Positions 18,501 to 26,432 of a stretch of 64,000 nucleotides of DNA are shown in pieces. Origin of the DNA: Methylobacterium frigidaeris (lineage in GTDB: Bacteria > Pseudomonadota > Alphaproteobacteria > Rhizobiales > Beijerinckiaceae). Both the position numbers and the translations under genes were made by a program. Position 1 is the first letter of the stretch; each line of letters opens with the position of its first letter. The notes below the pieces were generated by a model, which worked only from the letters and a program-made list of their open reading frames with translations, did not search any database and was not told the origin of the DNA. The DNA is taken from the NCBI RefSeq assembly GCF_022179185.1, contig NZ_BPQJ01000016.1:1-64000 (forward strand). Direction: 5' to 3'.

Positions 18501-19412
18501 CGTGGCCGTCTCGACCTTCGGGACGATGCGGCAGGCGCCGAGCCGCAGATCCGTGCCGTGCCAGGCGACCACCAGCGAGACGTGCCGGCAGCGCGGCGCC
18601 TCGGCGGCGAGCTGGTCGAGCGCCTTGAGCGCGTCGACCCCGCCCGAGACCGTGTTCTGCCCGCTGATCCCGCCGAAGGTCGCGGCGTTGACCGGCGCGG
18701 TGGCGTAGGTGAACTCGCCCATGCTCGGGATCATCGTGACGGCGGTGACCAGCTCCTCGAGCCGCGGCCGGCCCGAGGCGTTGGGCGCGCGCCGGATCAC
18801 CTCCGCGGTGATGACCGGGACGCGGTTGCCGAACTCCCCGAGCGGCAGGTCCTCGAACACGATGTAGGCGAGGCCACGATAGGCCGGGGCGTTGGCCGCG
18901 CCCTCGATGGCCGCGATCTTCGGGTCCGGCCCCTGCGCCTCGTCGCCGAGATAGACCCGGGCGCCGTAGGCGGCGAGCGCGATCCGCTTGCCGTCCGCGT
19001 AGACCTGGCCCACGGCGACGATCGGGCCTTCGCACAGGGCGATCGCCACGCTGACGCTGTAGGAATAGGTCACGTTGAACTGCTTCTGTCCGCCGCCGCC
19101 CTTGCCGCCGGAGGACTTCACCTTCTCGACCTTCTGCGTCTCCTTGAGCTTGGTGGCCCAGATGATCTGCCCGCCGACGCGGACGCGGCCGAAGACGCGC
19201 GCGAGGGCCGCGCCCTCGGTCGAGGCGGTGACGTGGAGGTCGGAGAGGCGCGGGCCGAGGTTGATCTGCGGCTTGGGGCGCGCGCCGAACAGGGCGCGAT
19301 CGAGGGCGCTGCCGCCGGCGGCGCCGAGCACCTGGCCGATGGCGCCGCCGATCGGCCCGCCGAGCGCGTTGCCGACCGCCTGGCCGGCATAGGACAGGAC
19401 CAGCGTGCTCAC
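15498..19412 (-). CDS. GTA-type baseplate multidomain protein (orfg15-like)
   Basis: Giant tail-tip protein of 1,304 residues. It starts with a glycine-rich hydrophobic stretch (GNALGGPIGGAIGQVLGAAG). A central TIM-barrel-like GTA_TIM region contains IGSEMIGLTTVRSG and FVGIDNYMPLADW, and is followed by a Phage-tail_3-like domain. In Rhodobacter GTA the counterpart forms the central baseplate hub that pierces the outer membrane and gives the glycoside-hydrolase-like fold. GTG 19412 overlaps the upstream peptidase stop (GTGA). The protein is intact and the longest in the window apart from FtsK. Confidence 0.88.
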   Translation of the reverse strand: MSTLVLSYAGQAVGNALGGPIGGAIGQVLGAAGGSALDRALFGARPKPQINLGPRLSDLHVTASTEGAALARVFGRVRVGGQIIWATKLKETQKVEKVKSSGGKGGGGQKQFNVTYSYSVSVAIALCEGPIVAVGQVYADGKRIALAAYGARVYLGDEAQGPDPKIAAIEGAANAPAYRGLAYIVFEDLPLGEFGNRVPVITAEVIRRAPNASGRPRLEELVTAVTMIPSMGEFTYATAPVNAATFGGISGQNTVSGGVDALKALDQLAAEAPRCRHVSLVVAWHGTDLRLGACRIVPKVETATKSTTPEWLAGGVDRASAGIVSRDAAGGPLLGGAPSDLSVVQLIQALKGRGYAVTLYPFVMMDIPAGNGLPDPHGGAEQAAFPWRGRVTCHPAPGRPGSPDKTAAAAGQVAAFFGSVAPADLAWNGRTVTCAKAEFSFRRFILHCARLAEAAGGVDTFLIGSEMIGLTTVRSGPSTFPAVAQLVSLAADARAILGGATKLGYSADWTEYASHRPADGSGDVYFHLDPLWSSPNIDFVGIDNYMPLADWRDGFDHLDAKAGAPSPYDPGYLAGNVAAGELFDWSYPTPADRDAQNRVPIADTAYGEHWVFRLKDLRAWWENPHRDRPGGVRQATATGWVPQGKPVRFIELGCPAVDKGMNQPNVFVDPKSSESFLPYFSNGRRDLAAQRAYLEATLPYWQGAAGNPVSAVYGGRMVDPERLFVWTWDARPYPDFPRQASVWSDGPNYRLGHWINGRLGLTPIADVVAELCGGLGVPIDVGQLHGLVEGYAVTEVQTPRASLDPLRTCFFFDAAESAGRLVFAPLARAPAAALTADDLVAREGSGGDYRRTRGEETALPGVVALTYIDPQRGYQSASVEARRTNGRANAVQRVSVPLCLDEGAARGIAQALLYQGVVEREQVGATLPPSCLALDAGDVVTLSLAGSGADYRLTRLGLEAGRPASGIRTDLSVFAYRDGTATPRPAEPPATVGVALFQFLDLPLLRADTVAHAPYLAAYTAPWSPVAVLRATAGGAFVDDAAIGARSIIGQLTAALFGGPCGRWDRVNAVYVEVPRGVELASAPEIDVLNGANVAALLTPSGEWEVLQWAQATLLAPRRYRLATLLRGQLGTEFALGAPTPAGAPFVVLTDALVQSGMPLALRTLPLAWRWGPLGRPQDDPSFTGATLAFRGVGLRPYAPAQARMVRAESGDLVLSWIRRTRIDGDPWEQVEVPLAEEAEAYALDVLAGSMVLRTFEVAGPTVTYTAAHQAADFGGPVASLSVAIHQLSATYGRGAALRATLYA

Positions 19413-19861
19413 GTCGGGATCTCCGGGAAGCGGAAGGCGTAGGCGATGCGCCGGGACCAGGCCGGCGGGATCCAGGTCTCGACCACGGCGTGACCGTCAT
19501 AGGCGTGGATCATCACGGACGGGGCGACCACGATCCCGCAATGCTTGGCCGGCAGGCGGTCGCGCCAGCGGAACAGCAGCACGTCGCCGGGCTCGGCCGC
19601 GCCTGGTTCGAGCGCCACCAGGTGGCGGGCGGCGGCATCCCGCAACGTCTCCTGCCCCCGGTCCTCGGCCCAGCTCGGGGTGTAGGGCGGCGGCACCTCC
19701 GGCTCGGCGCCGTACAGCGCGGCGTAGACGCCTCGCAGCAGGCCGAGGCAGTCGCAGCCCGCCCCGCGCAGGCTGGCCTGGTGGTGATAGGGCGTGCCGA
19801 GCCAGGTGCGCGCCAGCGCGACGACGCGCGCGCGGGTGTCAGCCGAGGCGGCCTCCATCAT
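19409..19861 (-). CDS. NlpC/P60 peptidase of the tail tip (GTA orfg14-like)
   Basis: Cysteine endopeptidase of 150 residues. Catalytic C38 lies in GAGCDCLGLLRGVY, the His is in KHCGIVVAP, and a third polar residue follows in MIHAYDGH. The family cuts the peptide stems of peptidoglycan, and in GTA-type tails it opens the wall during DNA entry. Two adjacent ATGs start the gene 23 bp inside the end of the DUF2163 gene, and its stop overlaps the baseplate gene start. This overlap and order match the Rhodobacter GTA. Confidence 0.9.
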   Translation of the reverse strand: MMEAASADTRARVVALARTWLGTPYHHQASLRGAGCDCLGLLRGVYAALYGAEPEVPPPYTPSWAEDRGQETLRDAAARHLVALEPGAAEPGDVLLFRWRDRLPAKHCGIVVAPSVMIHAYDGHAVVETWIPPAWSRRIAYAFRFPEIPT

Positions 19862-20726
19862 TGTCCGCTCCCTGGACGGCGTAGGCCACGGCGTAGTCGT
19901 TGCCCGGAAGATCCGGGAAGCCGCGGAAGTTGACGACGTTGGCGAACTTGTCCCGGCAGCTCGCCAGGGACTTGTCGCAGCCGGCGACGACCTGGAACCC
20001 GTCGCCGGCCATGATCGGGGCCGGCATCGGCTCCCACAGGTCGAGGGTGGCCAGCGCGCCGGCGCGGGCCTGGGCCCGCACCTCGACCGCGGCGCCGGCA
20101 TTGGCGCCGGAGGTCCAGACCAGCCGGCCGGCCTCGAACCAGCGGGCGGCGTAGCCGGCGAGGCCGGAGGCGGCGAGGCTGCGGGCGCTGCGCACCGTCG
20201 CGACCGTGCCGGCGCCGCGCATCGCCGGGGCGGTGGCGTCGATCCGGCAGCGGGCATCGCCGAGGAGCGCGTCGCAGGAGCGCTGGTAGACCCAGCCGCG
20301 GGGCTGGTTCAGCCGATCGGCGAGGCCGCGGACTTCCGCCGTGAAGGCGGTGGGCCCACGGGAGACCTCGCCCACGGTGCCGGAGAGGACGAGGACGCGG
20401 TCGGCCGGGCTCGACCAGTCGACCCGCCACACCGCGACCGCGGCGCCGTCGAACAGGCCCCGCGCCAGCTCGGCTTCCGCCAGGCGCCCGCTGGTCAGCG
20501 CCCCGACGATCTCCAGGGAGTCGGCCGCGAGACCGGTGCCCTGTTCGAGCGCGGTGCCGGTGGCGCCGCTCTCGGCCGAGCACAGGACGCCGTCGACGGT
20601 GAGGTCTAGGTCATGGTCGGTGAAGCCGAGGCGCAGGCCGTCGGTGCGGGTGACGATCCAGCACTGGCACAGGGTAGTCACCCCGCTCGCGAGGCGAGCA
20701 GTCAGGGTGGGCGAGAGCGTCTTCAT
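19839..20726 (-). CDS. DUF2163 tail hub protein, probable iron-sulfur protein (GTA orfg13-like)
   Basis: Protein of 295 residues with the DUF2163 N-terminal domain (CQCWIVTRTDGLRLGFTDHD) and the BR0599-type C-terminal domain. Four cysteines lie in the second half (QRSCDALLGDARCRID, and CDKSLASC before RDKFANVVNFRGFP), as in the Rhodobacter GTA hub, which is reported to bind an Fe-S cluster. The conserved DKSLASC...NFRGFPDLPGND ending is complete. It connects the tail end to the baseplate. It lies between DUF2460 and the NlpC/P60 gene, the fixed GTA order. Confidence 0.9.
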   Translation of the reverse strand: MKTLSPTLTARLASGVTTLCQCWIVTRTDGLRLGFTDHDLDLTVDGVLCSAESGATGTALEQGTGLAADSLEIVGALTSGRLAEAELARGLFDGAAVAVWRVDWSSPADRVLVLSGTVGEVSRGPTAFTAEVRGLADRLNQPRGWVYQRSCDALLGDARCRIDATAPAMRGAGTVATVRSARSLAASGLAGYAARWFEAGRLVWTSGANAGAAVEVRAQARAGALATLDLWEPMPAPIMAGDGFQVVAGCDKSLASCRDKFANVVNFRGFPDLPGNDYAVAYAVQGADNDGGRLG

Positions 20727-20730
20727 GGGA

Positions 20731-21366
20731 TCAGCGGCGGATCTCGAGGATCGGGATGTCGGCGACGAGCCCGGCGCGCAGGGCCTGATGGTCGATCTCG
20801 ATGCGGTCGGTGGCGAAGCGCACCGGCACGTCGAAGGTGAAGCCCGCCGTCACCACGGCCCCGGACGCGGGCGCGGCCGTGAGGGTGACGAGGCCGGTGG
20901 CGGGATCGAGCGCGAAGGCCGAGGCGGCGAGCGCGACGCCGCCGACCGCGACGGTGACCGAGCCGGCGACCGGCTTGGTGATCGGGCGGGCATAGGGCGC
21001 GAAGGCGGCGCCGTAGGTCTTGGCGAGCGGGAAGGCGCGGGTGGTGCCGTCGCCGGTGCCGAGGCGCTGGTCGGTGGGGGCGACGGCGCGGCCGGGAGCG
21101 GCCGAGCTGTGGTCGAAGGTGTCGCGCCAGCGAAAGCCGTAGAGCGGCCCGCGGCGCTCCTCGAAGAAGGCAATCAGCATGGCCACGTCCTCGGCCGAGC
21201 GCAGGGCGGGTCCGGCATTGTAGCGGCGCCGCGAGTGGCGCCAGAGGCTGTTGCGCTCCTCGTCGCCGGAGCCGAGCGTGACGATCTCGGTACGCCGCTC
21301 CGGCCCGCCGCGGGAGCCGTAGGACAGGGCGAGGGGGAAGCGGACCTCGTGGAAGGGGCTCGGCAT
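20731..21366 (-). CDS. DUF2460 distal tail protein (GTA orfg12-like)
   Basis: Protein of 211 residues. The motif FHEVRFPLALSYGSRGGPER opens the DUF2460 domain and FFEERRGPLYGFRWRDTFDH is its most conserved part, followed by a fibronectin-like or beta domain ending in RIEIDHQALRAGLVADIPIL. The family forms the distal tail ring that joins the tube to the hub. It starts 20 bp after the tape-measure gene and is followed after 4 bp by the DUF2163 gene. Confidence 0.92.
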   Translation of the reverse strand: MPSPFHEVRFPLALSYGSRGGPERRTEIVTLGSGDEERNSLWRHSRRRYNAGPALRSAEDVAMLIAFFEERRGPLYGFRWRDTFDHSSAAPGRAVAPTDQRLGTGDGTTRAFPLAKTYGAAFAPYARPITKPVAGSVTVAVGGVALAASAFALDPATGLVTLTAAPASGAVVTAGFTFDVPVRFATDRIEIDHQALRAGLVADIPILEIRR

Positions 21367-21386
21367 GGGTCACGGGCTCCGGATGC

Positions 21387-22751
21387 TCACAGGCCCCTCA
21401 GGCCGCGCTGCACCGCCCGGGCCAGGGCGGCGCTGACCTGCGCCTCCGAGCGGTGAAAGCTCGGGGCGTCCGCGGTGGCGATCGAGACCGAGACCTGGAC
21501 GGTCGGGGCGGGGGCCGGGGTCGTGACGCCGTGCGTCGCCGGCAGGATCCGCCCGGGCTGGAGCGGCACGAAGGTCTCGCGGCCGCTCTCGCCCACCGTG
21601 TAGGCGACGCCTGGGGTGACGGGACCGCCGGCGGCGCGGCCGGTCGGGTTCCGGGTCAGGCCGAGCGAGCCGAGCGCGTCGCCGATCAGGTCGCTTCCGG
21701 GGCTGCCGCGGCCGAACAGGCCGTCGAAGGCCCGGTCGAGGCCCCGGCTCGCGAGCGTGGTGGCGAGCCGCGCGACCACCGTGGTCAGGCGCTCGCCGTG
21801 CAGGATCGCGCCCTTGAAGCTGTCGGCCAGCGCCGAGCCGAGCTCCCGCGAGGCGGACTGGGCGGCGCGCTGCGCGGCCTCGGCCCGTTCCACCTGGGCG
21901 GTCGCGGCGCCATAGGCCTCCGCCACCCGGTCGACCTCCTCGCGGAGCGCCGGCGTCACCGCGAGATCCGCCTTCTTGGCCGCCTCCAGCAGCCGGAACG
22001 CCGCCTCGGCCTTCGCGGCGGCGCCCTCCTCCCGGCCGACCGCGCCGGCCTCGACCTGCAGGAGATTGGTGCGCCGGGTGAGGCGCGCCACCTCGTCGCG
22101 AAACGCGTCGTCCTCCGGCTCCGCGGCCTTGACGGGCTGCGCCGGGGACCGGGCGGGCGCCCGGGCAGGCTCGGGGGTGGCGGTGCCGCCTGGGGCAGAC
22201 ATGGCGATCTGGGCGAGGCTGCCGCGGGGCGCGGCGTCGCTGATCGCGAAGGCGTCGGTGATGCGGGCGCGGATCGCCGCGTCCTCGCCGGAGGCTGCCC
22301 GCACCCGCCGACCGAGATCCGCGACGAGGTCGGCGGTGGCCGGGATCTTGTCCGCGATGCTCCCGACCGCGCCCGCCACCGCCTCGAACCCCGCCACCGC
22401 CTCCCGGGAGGCGGAGCCGGCCTCGGTGAGGCGGGCGGTCAGGCTTCCGACCGCGTCGTCGACCCGGCGCAGGGAGGCGCCGTCGGCCGCCATCGGCAGG
22501 GCGCTCGCCTGCTCGACGGCGCGCTGGAGCCTGCCCAGAGTCTCCGGCGCGGCCATGCGGGCGAGCTCGTCGCGCACCTCGGCGCCGGCCCGCGCCATCG
22601 CGGCCGCGATGCGCCCGCCCCCGGCCTCGACGGCGCGCTCGGCTTCCGCCATCGCCCGCTCGGCGAGCGGCCCGGCCCGGGCGAGCTCGCGCTCATAGGC
22701 CTCGACATTGGCCTCCAGGGAGACCACCAGGCGCTCGATCTCAGTCGTCAT
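21387..22751 (-). CDS. Tail tape-measure protein (GTA orfg11-like)
   Basis: Protein of 454 residues, mostly long helices. The N-terminus reads TEIERLVVSLEANVEAYERE, as in phage tail length tape-measure proteins. The middle is Ala/Glu/Arg coiled coil. Near the C-terminus lies AAGGPVTPGVAYTVGESGRE then FVPLQPGRI, the tape-measure C-terminal signature. By the usual length rule it would set a tail clearly longer than the short Rhodobacter GTA tail, which is inference. Its ATG overlaps the stop of the assembly-chaperone gene (ATGA). Confidence 0.88.
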   Translation of the reverse strand: MTTEIERLVVSLEANVEAYERELARAGPLAERAMAEAERAVEAGGGRIAAAMARAGAEVRDELARMAAPETLGRLQRAVEQASALPMAADGASLRRVDDAVGSLTARLTEAGSASREAVAGFEAVAGAVGSIADKIPATADLVADLGRRVRAASGEDAAIRARITDAFAISDAAPRGSLAQIAMSAPGGTATPEPARAPARSPAQPVKAAEPEDDAFRDEVARLTRRTNLLQVEAGAVGREEGAAAKAEAAFRLLEAAKKADLAVTPALREEVDRVAEAYGAATAQVERAEAAQRAAQSASRELGSALADSFKGAILHGERLTTVVARLATTLASRGLDRAFDGLFGRGSPGSDLIGDALGSLGLTRNPTGRAAGGPVTPGVAYTVGESGRETFVPLQPGRILPATHGVTTPAPAPTVQVSVSIATADAPSFHRSEAQVSAALARAVQRGLRGL

Positions 22752-23347
22752 GCGGGGGATCCGTCGTCATCCGGCAGGCCTCCTTCCGGGAAGCCTTCAC
22801 CGGGCGCGCCCTGGAGCCAGGCCCAGAGCGCGTCCTCCTCCTGCGGCGTCGGGGCGTCCGCCGCGTCCGGGTCGCGGGCGCGGTTGAAGCCGTCGACGTA
22901 GGCGGCGAGCTGCCACAGGCTCATCGCCCGCAGGTCGGCGGCGGGCAGGCCCATGGCGGCGGCGGCGCCGTAGAAGGCCGCGAAGGCGATCCGCCCCTGC
23001 GGGCCCGCAGCACCCGTGGAGCGGCCGACCCGCTCGTCCTCGGTGCCCTCCAGCGCCGCCGCCAGCACCAGGGCGGCCTTGGCGATCAGCGGGATGCAGG
23101 GCAGCCCGTCGAGGCGGCGGGCGATGGCGTGGGCTTGCGGCACCGGGGTGCCGCCGCCGATCAGGCCGAGGCGCAGCACGTCGCGGACGTCCTGGAACCG
23201 GTAGAGCCGGCCGGCATGGAACCGGTGCAGCAGGGCGGCGGGCCCCGCGCCCGTGGCCTCCTGCAACGCCTCCAGGTCGCCGATGGCGAGGCGGAAGCGG
23301 TGAGTAGTGTCCTCGAGAGCGAGGTCGATATGGCCGTCGCGGCTCAT
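22748..23347 (-). CDS. GTA gp10-like tail protein fused to tail assembly chaperone
   Basis: Protein of 199 residues with two parts. Residues 1-105 match the GTA gp10 family (HIDLALEDTTHRFRLAIGDL, YRFQDVRDVLRLGLIGGG). Residues 125-165 match the small tail assembly chaperone that is a separate overlapping ORF in other GTAs (FYGAAAAMGLPAADLRAMSL then WQLAAYVDGF). The joining segment and acidic tail (PQEEDAL...PDDDGSPA) are continuous, with no slippery-site arrangement needed. In lambda-like phages the equivalent pair is linked by programmed frameshifting, so a permanent fusion is notable. Start ATG 23347. Confidence 0.75.
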   Translation of the reverse strand: MSRDGHIDLALEDTTHRFRLAIGDLEALQEATGAGPAALLHRFHAGRLYRFQDVRDVLRLGLIGGGTPVPQAHAIARRLDGLPCIPLIAKAALVLAAALEGTEDERVGRSTGAAGPQGRIAFAAFYGAAAAMGLPAADLRAMSLWQLAAYVDGFNRARDPDAADAPTPQEEDALWAWLQGAPGEGFPEGGLPDDDGSPA

Positions 23348-23354
23348 GGAAGCC

Positions 23355-23801
23355 TCACGCGGCCGCCGTGAAGGACACCGCCCCGGTCGATTGCAAAGCC
23401 ACCGCAACGGTGCAGCGCTCGCCGCGCACGGCGCCGACCTCGAAGCTGGTGAGGTGGAAGAGCCCCTCCCAGGCGCCGCCGCCGTCGGCGCCGGTGCCGC
23501 TCACCTCGACCCGGGCCTTCACCGGCCCGTCTGCCTCGAAGGCTGCGCGCCAGCGGGCGATGCTCTGACGGGCCATCACGCCCTTGCCGGAGACCGCCAC
23601 CGACTTCGAGACCGCGAACCGGTCGACGAAGGGCGCGGCGTCCTCGTTGGCGCAGTCGGGCACGACCGCGCTGTTGGTCTCCTTGGTGAACTGCGCCGCG
23701 CGCTCGGTGAGGCCGCACGGCGCCTCGAAGGTGCCCGCTTTAGAAGGGCTCTCGAGCTTCACGGCGATCGCCGAGAACGGCAGGGTGGTGGGCTGGGCCA
23801 T
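23355..23801 (-). CDS. Major tail tube protein (GTA orfg9-like)
   Basis: Protein of 148 residues, predicted all-beta. It begins MAQPTTLPFSAIAVKLESPS and ends in a beta-rich WEGLFHLTSFEVGAVRGERC then TVAVALQSTGAVSF. Size and place between the DUF3168 terminator and the gp10-like chaperone match the GTA major tail protein, which polymerises into the tube. The ATG at 23801 follows the DUF3168 gene by 19 bp. Confidence 0.82.
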   Translation of the reverse strand: MAQPTTLPFSAIAVKLESPSKAGTFEAPCGLTERAAQFTKETNSAVVPDCANEDAAPFVDRFAVSKSVAVSGKGVMARQSIARWRAAFEADGPVKARVEVSGTGADGGGAWEGLFHLTSFEVGAVRGERCTVAVALQSTGAVSFTAAA

Positions 23802-23820
23802 CGGGTCACTCCTCGAGAAA

Positions 23821-24240
23821 TCAGACGGTTTCGGCGGCGACGGCGCCGAAGCGGGCGACGCCGTGCCAGGAGCCGGGCCCGAGGGGTTCCGGCAGCACCA
23901 GGCTGCGCTCGTGCGACAGCCACAGGAGCTCGCCGCGGGCGAGCGCCAGGTCGGCCTCGTCGAGGGCGGCCGCGACGGTGGCGAGCAGCTCCTGCACCGG
24001 CCCGAGGCCGCGGGCCCCGCGCAGGAAGGCATGCACGGTCAGGCGGCAGGCGCAGCCGCGCCAGCCCTGCGCTTCGTAGGGACTCACCTCCGGCGGATCG
24101 ACGCGCAGGAACGGCCATTCCTCGCGGGCGCTCACCGCCTCGCGCACCCGGTCGCCGACGAGCGGGCGCAAGGCGGGATCGGCGAGGAGGCGGGTGCGCA
24201 CCGCCCGCAGGAGCTGGGGCGAGAGATCGAGGCCGGCCAT
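23821..24240 (-). CDS. DUF3168 tail terminator (GTA orfg8-like)
   Basis: Protein of about 139 residues with the DUF3168 pattern: LRAVRTRLLADPALRPLVGD, EEWPFLRVDPPEVSPYEAQG, then a second half with LTVHAFLRGARG. The family caps the growing tail tube. A GTG codon directly before the chosen ATG overlaps the upstream stop (GTGATG), and either may start translation. Confidence 0.85.
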   Translation of the reverse strand: MAGLDLSPQLLRAVRTRLLADPALRPLVGDRVREAVSAREEWPFLRVDPPEVSPYEAQGWRGCACRLTVHAFLRGARGLGPVQELLATVAAALDEADLALARGELLWLSHERSLVLPEPLGPGSWHGVARFGAVAAETV

Positions 24241-24524
24241 CACCCCCTCCCCGTCAGGCGCGCGACCGCCGGGCCGATCACCGGCCGGACCGCTCGTGTC
24301 GCGGTGCCGAATTCCCGCGCGATCAGGCCGGGTGCCTCGACCGTGACGGCGGCGCCGTCTCGCATCTCCGCCGCCTCGGCGCGCCCGTCGGGCAGGTCTG
24401 TCTCGATGTCGACCGCGAGCGCGCTCGCGGCCTCCCGCGCGCGGGCCCGCGCGGCGTCGCTGCCAGCGCGGGCGAGGCGCGCGAGCCGCGCCTGGAGCGG
24501 GCAGGTCTCGGCTCTCTGCGTCAC
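24240..24524 (-). CDS. HK97-gp10-like head-tail connector protein
   Basis: Protein of 94 residues, helical N-terminus followed by a short beta part (MRDGAAVTVEAPGLIAREFG). The length, placement just before the DUF3168 gene and the ending RPVIGPAVARLTGRG match small connector-type proteins called HK97 gp10 family. The similarity is weak by eye and rests largely on gene order. GTG start overlapping the preceding stop (GTGA). Confidence 0.6.
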   Translation of the reverse strand: MTQRAETCPLQARLARLARAGSDAARARAREAASALAVDIETDLPDGRAEAAEMRDGAAVTVEAPGLIAREFGTATRAVRPVIGPAVARLTGRG

Positions 24525-24835
24525 AAGGATCGTCCCTGGATGATGGCGTGGCTGCCGGCGGGGTCGGTCTCCACCGCGACGATGCGGTGGCGGATCCCCG
24601 CCAGGGTGATCTCGTCGTCCGGGTTCGGGGGGAGGCCGGGCGTCAGCACGACCGCCCGTACCAGGCGGCCCGGCAGGCCGGGCTCCTCGGCGGCCTCCCG
24701 GGCGCCGTCGATCCGGGCCCGGACGGGCTCGTCCGCGACGCCGCCCGGGCTGACCCGGTGCAGGACGGCCTCGTCGAAGAGAGGCGCGAAGACCGCTCCG
24801 AGATGGCGCCCGAGGCCGTTGAGGAGGAGGCCCAT
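24521..24835 (-). CDS. Head-tail stopper-like protein
   Basis: Protein of about 104 residues, mostly beta. It contains LTPGLPPNPDDEITLAGIRH, then RIVAVETDPAGSHAIIQGRSL, the typical ending of head-tail joining or stopper proteins, which close the connector after packaging. It lies between DUF4054 and the gp10-like gene, the position of the stopper. A GTG one codon before the ATG overlaps the upstream stop. Confidence 0.65.
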   Translation of the reverse strand: MGLLLNGLGRHLGAVFAPLFDEAVLHRVSPGGVADEPVRARIDGAREAAEEPGLPGRLVRAVVLTPGLPPNPDDEITLAGIRHRIVAVETDPAGSHAIIQGRSL

Positions 24836-25209
24836 CACACCACCACCACGCCGACGCTGTTGCGGCGCATCACCTCGTGGAAGCGCCGTCCGTAGGAGGT
24901 GAGCCCAAGCGTGCCCGGGGCTGAGTCGGTGGGCGGGTCGTGGCGCTCGAGGTGGAGCGTGCCGCTGCGAAGCGCCTTGAGGTCGAGGGCGCCCGCCCGG
25001 GCGAGCTCGGCCTCGGGCCCGCCCCGCCCGTCGAGCGTGAGGGTGTGGGCGGCGTGGAGCATCCGCCCGAGGGCGGCATCCGCCGCCGGCCAGGCCGCCC
25101 CGACCCTGGGGCCGGCCTCCGCCAGTGCGTCCGCGACCGCCGCGTCGGGCACGCCCGCGAAGGCCGGAAAGCGGGCCCGGAAAGCCTCCGGGGTGGTCGC
25201 CTCCGCCAT
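24835..25209 (-). CDS. DUF4054 head-tail adaptor
   Basis: Protein of 124 residues. The DUF4054 start pattern TPEAFRARFPAFAGVPDAAV is clear, followed by helices and TSYGRRFHEVMRRNSVGVVV at the C-terminus. DUF4054 proteins are gp6-like adaptors that bind the portal ring. The gene starts one base after the stop of the 81-residue gene and overlaps the stopper gene. Confidence 0.82.
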   Translation of the reverse strand: MAEATTPEAFRARFPAFAGVPDAAVADALAEAGPRVGAAWPAADAALGRMLHAAHTLTLDGRGGPEAELARAGALDLKALRSGTLHLERHDPPTDSAPGTLGLTSYGRRFHEVMRRNSVGVVVV

Positions 25210-25210
25210 C

Positions 25211-25456
25211 TCACGCCTCCCCGCCGGAGGGCGGCCGCTCGCGGCCGCGGCGGTCCGGGCGCGGCTTCGGTGTCCCCGGATCGGGCTCCTCCTCCACCCG
25301 CACCTCGCCCGCCGCCTCCCAGGCGGCGAGGCAGGGGTCCGGTCGTTCGGGGAGCATCAGCACCACGCTCTCGCCGGGCAGCAGGAGCCGGGGGGCGCGG
25401 GCTCCCTTGGGCCAGACCAGCCGGGGGCCGGCCGCGTGGTTCGTCACCCGCATCAT
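25211..25456 (-). CDS. 81-residue hypothetical phage protein
   Basis: Short protein with a beta-rich N-terminal half (RVTNHAAGPRLVWPKGARA, LLLPGESVVLML) and a charged Pro/Arg/Glu tail. It sits between the major capsid and DUF4054 genes, spaced 13 and 1 bp from them, so it is expressed with them. No domain is recognised. The start uses the first of two adjacent ATGs after a purine-rich ribosome site. Confidence 0.65.
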   Translation of the reverse strand: MMRVTNHAAGPRLVWPKGARAPRLLLPGESVVLMLPERPDPCLAAWEAAGEVRVEEEPDPGTPKPRPDRRGRERPPSGGEA

Positions 25457-25469
25457 CGCGCGCCTCCCC

Positions 25470-26417
25470 CTAGATGCCGTCGAGGTAGCGGCAGGCGGCG
25501 GGGCGGCGGATGTCGAGGCCGCCGAGCCGGAAGGCGCCCGGCACCTCGAATCGCCACGGGCCGGTCTGCCAGGCCGGGAAGAACCGGAACGGCATCGGCA
25601 GCCACAGCTTCAGCACGGACGGGTCGCGGCGATACGCGACCAGACGGGCGGTACCGCCAGTGCCGGCGGTCTCGAGGGCCCGCACGCCGTAGACCGTCAG
25701 CTCCTGGCCCGTCTCCAGGGTGTAGACGTTGTGGCGCCGGATCCAGTCGAGCAGGGTGAGCGGGCTGATCCCGTCGAGGCGGCGCAGGCCGATGCCGAGC
25801 ATCTGCTCGTAGGGCAGCAGCAGGGTATCGGCCATCTCGACGGTGTTCGAGCCGGTGAAGATGCCGACGAGCTGGCCGTTGACGTCGGCGAGGATCTGCT
25901 CCGGGCTCTTCTGGGCCCAGGCGCTGCTGCCGTTCGCGCCCGTCGCGGCGGCGCTGCCGACCGTCACGCCCGGATGGTTGAGCAGGCCGGAGAAGCCCTT
26001 GGCGGGGTCGCCCATGAGCGCGACCTGATCGATGAACTCCTCCGAGGCGAGCCGCGCCGCGTCGGCCTTGTCGGCGTCGAGGTTCATGCCGAGGAGCTGG
26101 GCCTTGCCGAGCTCCTCGAGGTCGTAGCCGTAGCCGATGCCCGCCATGGCGACGGTGGTCTCGTGCTGGCGGCGCAGCAGCTCGGCCTTCGGCAAGTCGG
26201 CGGCGGCGCCGTGGACCCAGGTCGCCTGCCCGACCCGGTCGACCGAGAAGTAGGTCACGGTCGGTACCCATTCGGGCGCCGCGGTGTCGACCGGCACCAG
26301 CCGGGGATAGCGGATCGCCGGGTACTGGGCGCGGTAGACGGTGGGCTCGATGAAGGCCTGCTGGCTGACCAGGAAGGCGAGCGCCCGGGGCGCGTCGGTG
26401 AGGAGGGTGCGGGTCAT
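25470..26417 (-). CDS. DUF2184 major capsid protein
   Basis: Protein of 315 residues of the DUF2184 family, an HK97-fold capsid group without cleaved pro-region. It contains VYRAQYPAIRYPRLVPVDTA, VTYFSVDRVGQATWV, EELGKAQLLGMNLDADKADA, GFSGLLNHPGV and a C-terminal PMPFRFFPAWQTGPWRFEVP that is highly typical. Hundreds of copies would form the shell. It lies 15 bp after the decoration gene. This capsid differs from the HK97-type gp5 of Rhodobacter GTA, as described in the findings. Confidence 0.9.
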   Translation of the reverse strand: MTRTLLTDAPRALAFLVSQQAFIEPTVYRAQYPAIRYPRLVPVDTAAPEWVPTVTYFSVDRVGQATWVHGAAADLPKAELLRRQHETTVAMAGIGYGYDLEELGKAQLLGMNLDADKADAARLASEEFIDQVALMGDPAKGFSGLLNHPGVTVGSAAATGANGSSAWAQKSPEQILADVNGQLVGIFTGSNTVEMADTLLLPYEQMLGIGLRRLDGISPLTLLDWIRRHNVYTLETGQELTVYGVRALETAGTGGTARLVAYRRDPSVLKLWLPMPFRFFPAWQTGPWRFEVPGAFRLGGLDIRRPAACRYLDGI

Positions 26418-26432
26418 GGCTCGTGCCTCTCG

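Noticed and set aside
15378..19442. A very long plus-strand open frame opposite the baseplate gene
   Set aside because: It is rich in Arg, Gly, Ala and Pro without motifs and is a mirror of GC-rich codons; the minus-strand protein matches the GTA baseplate family.
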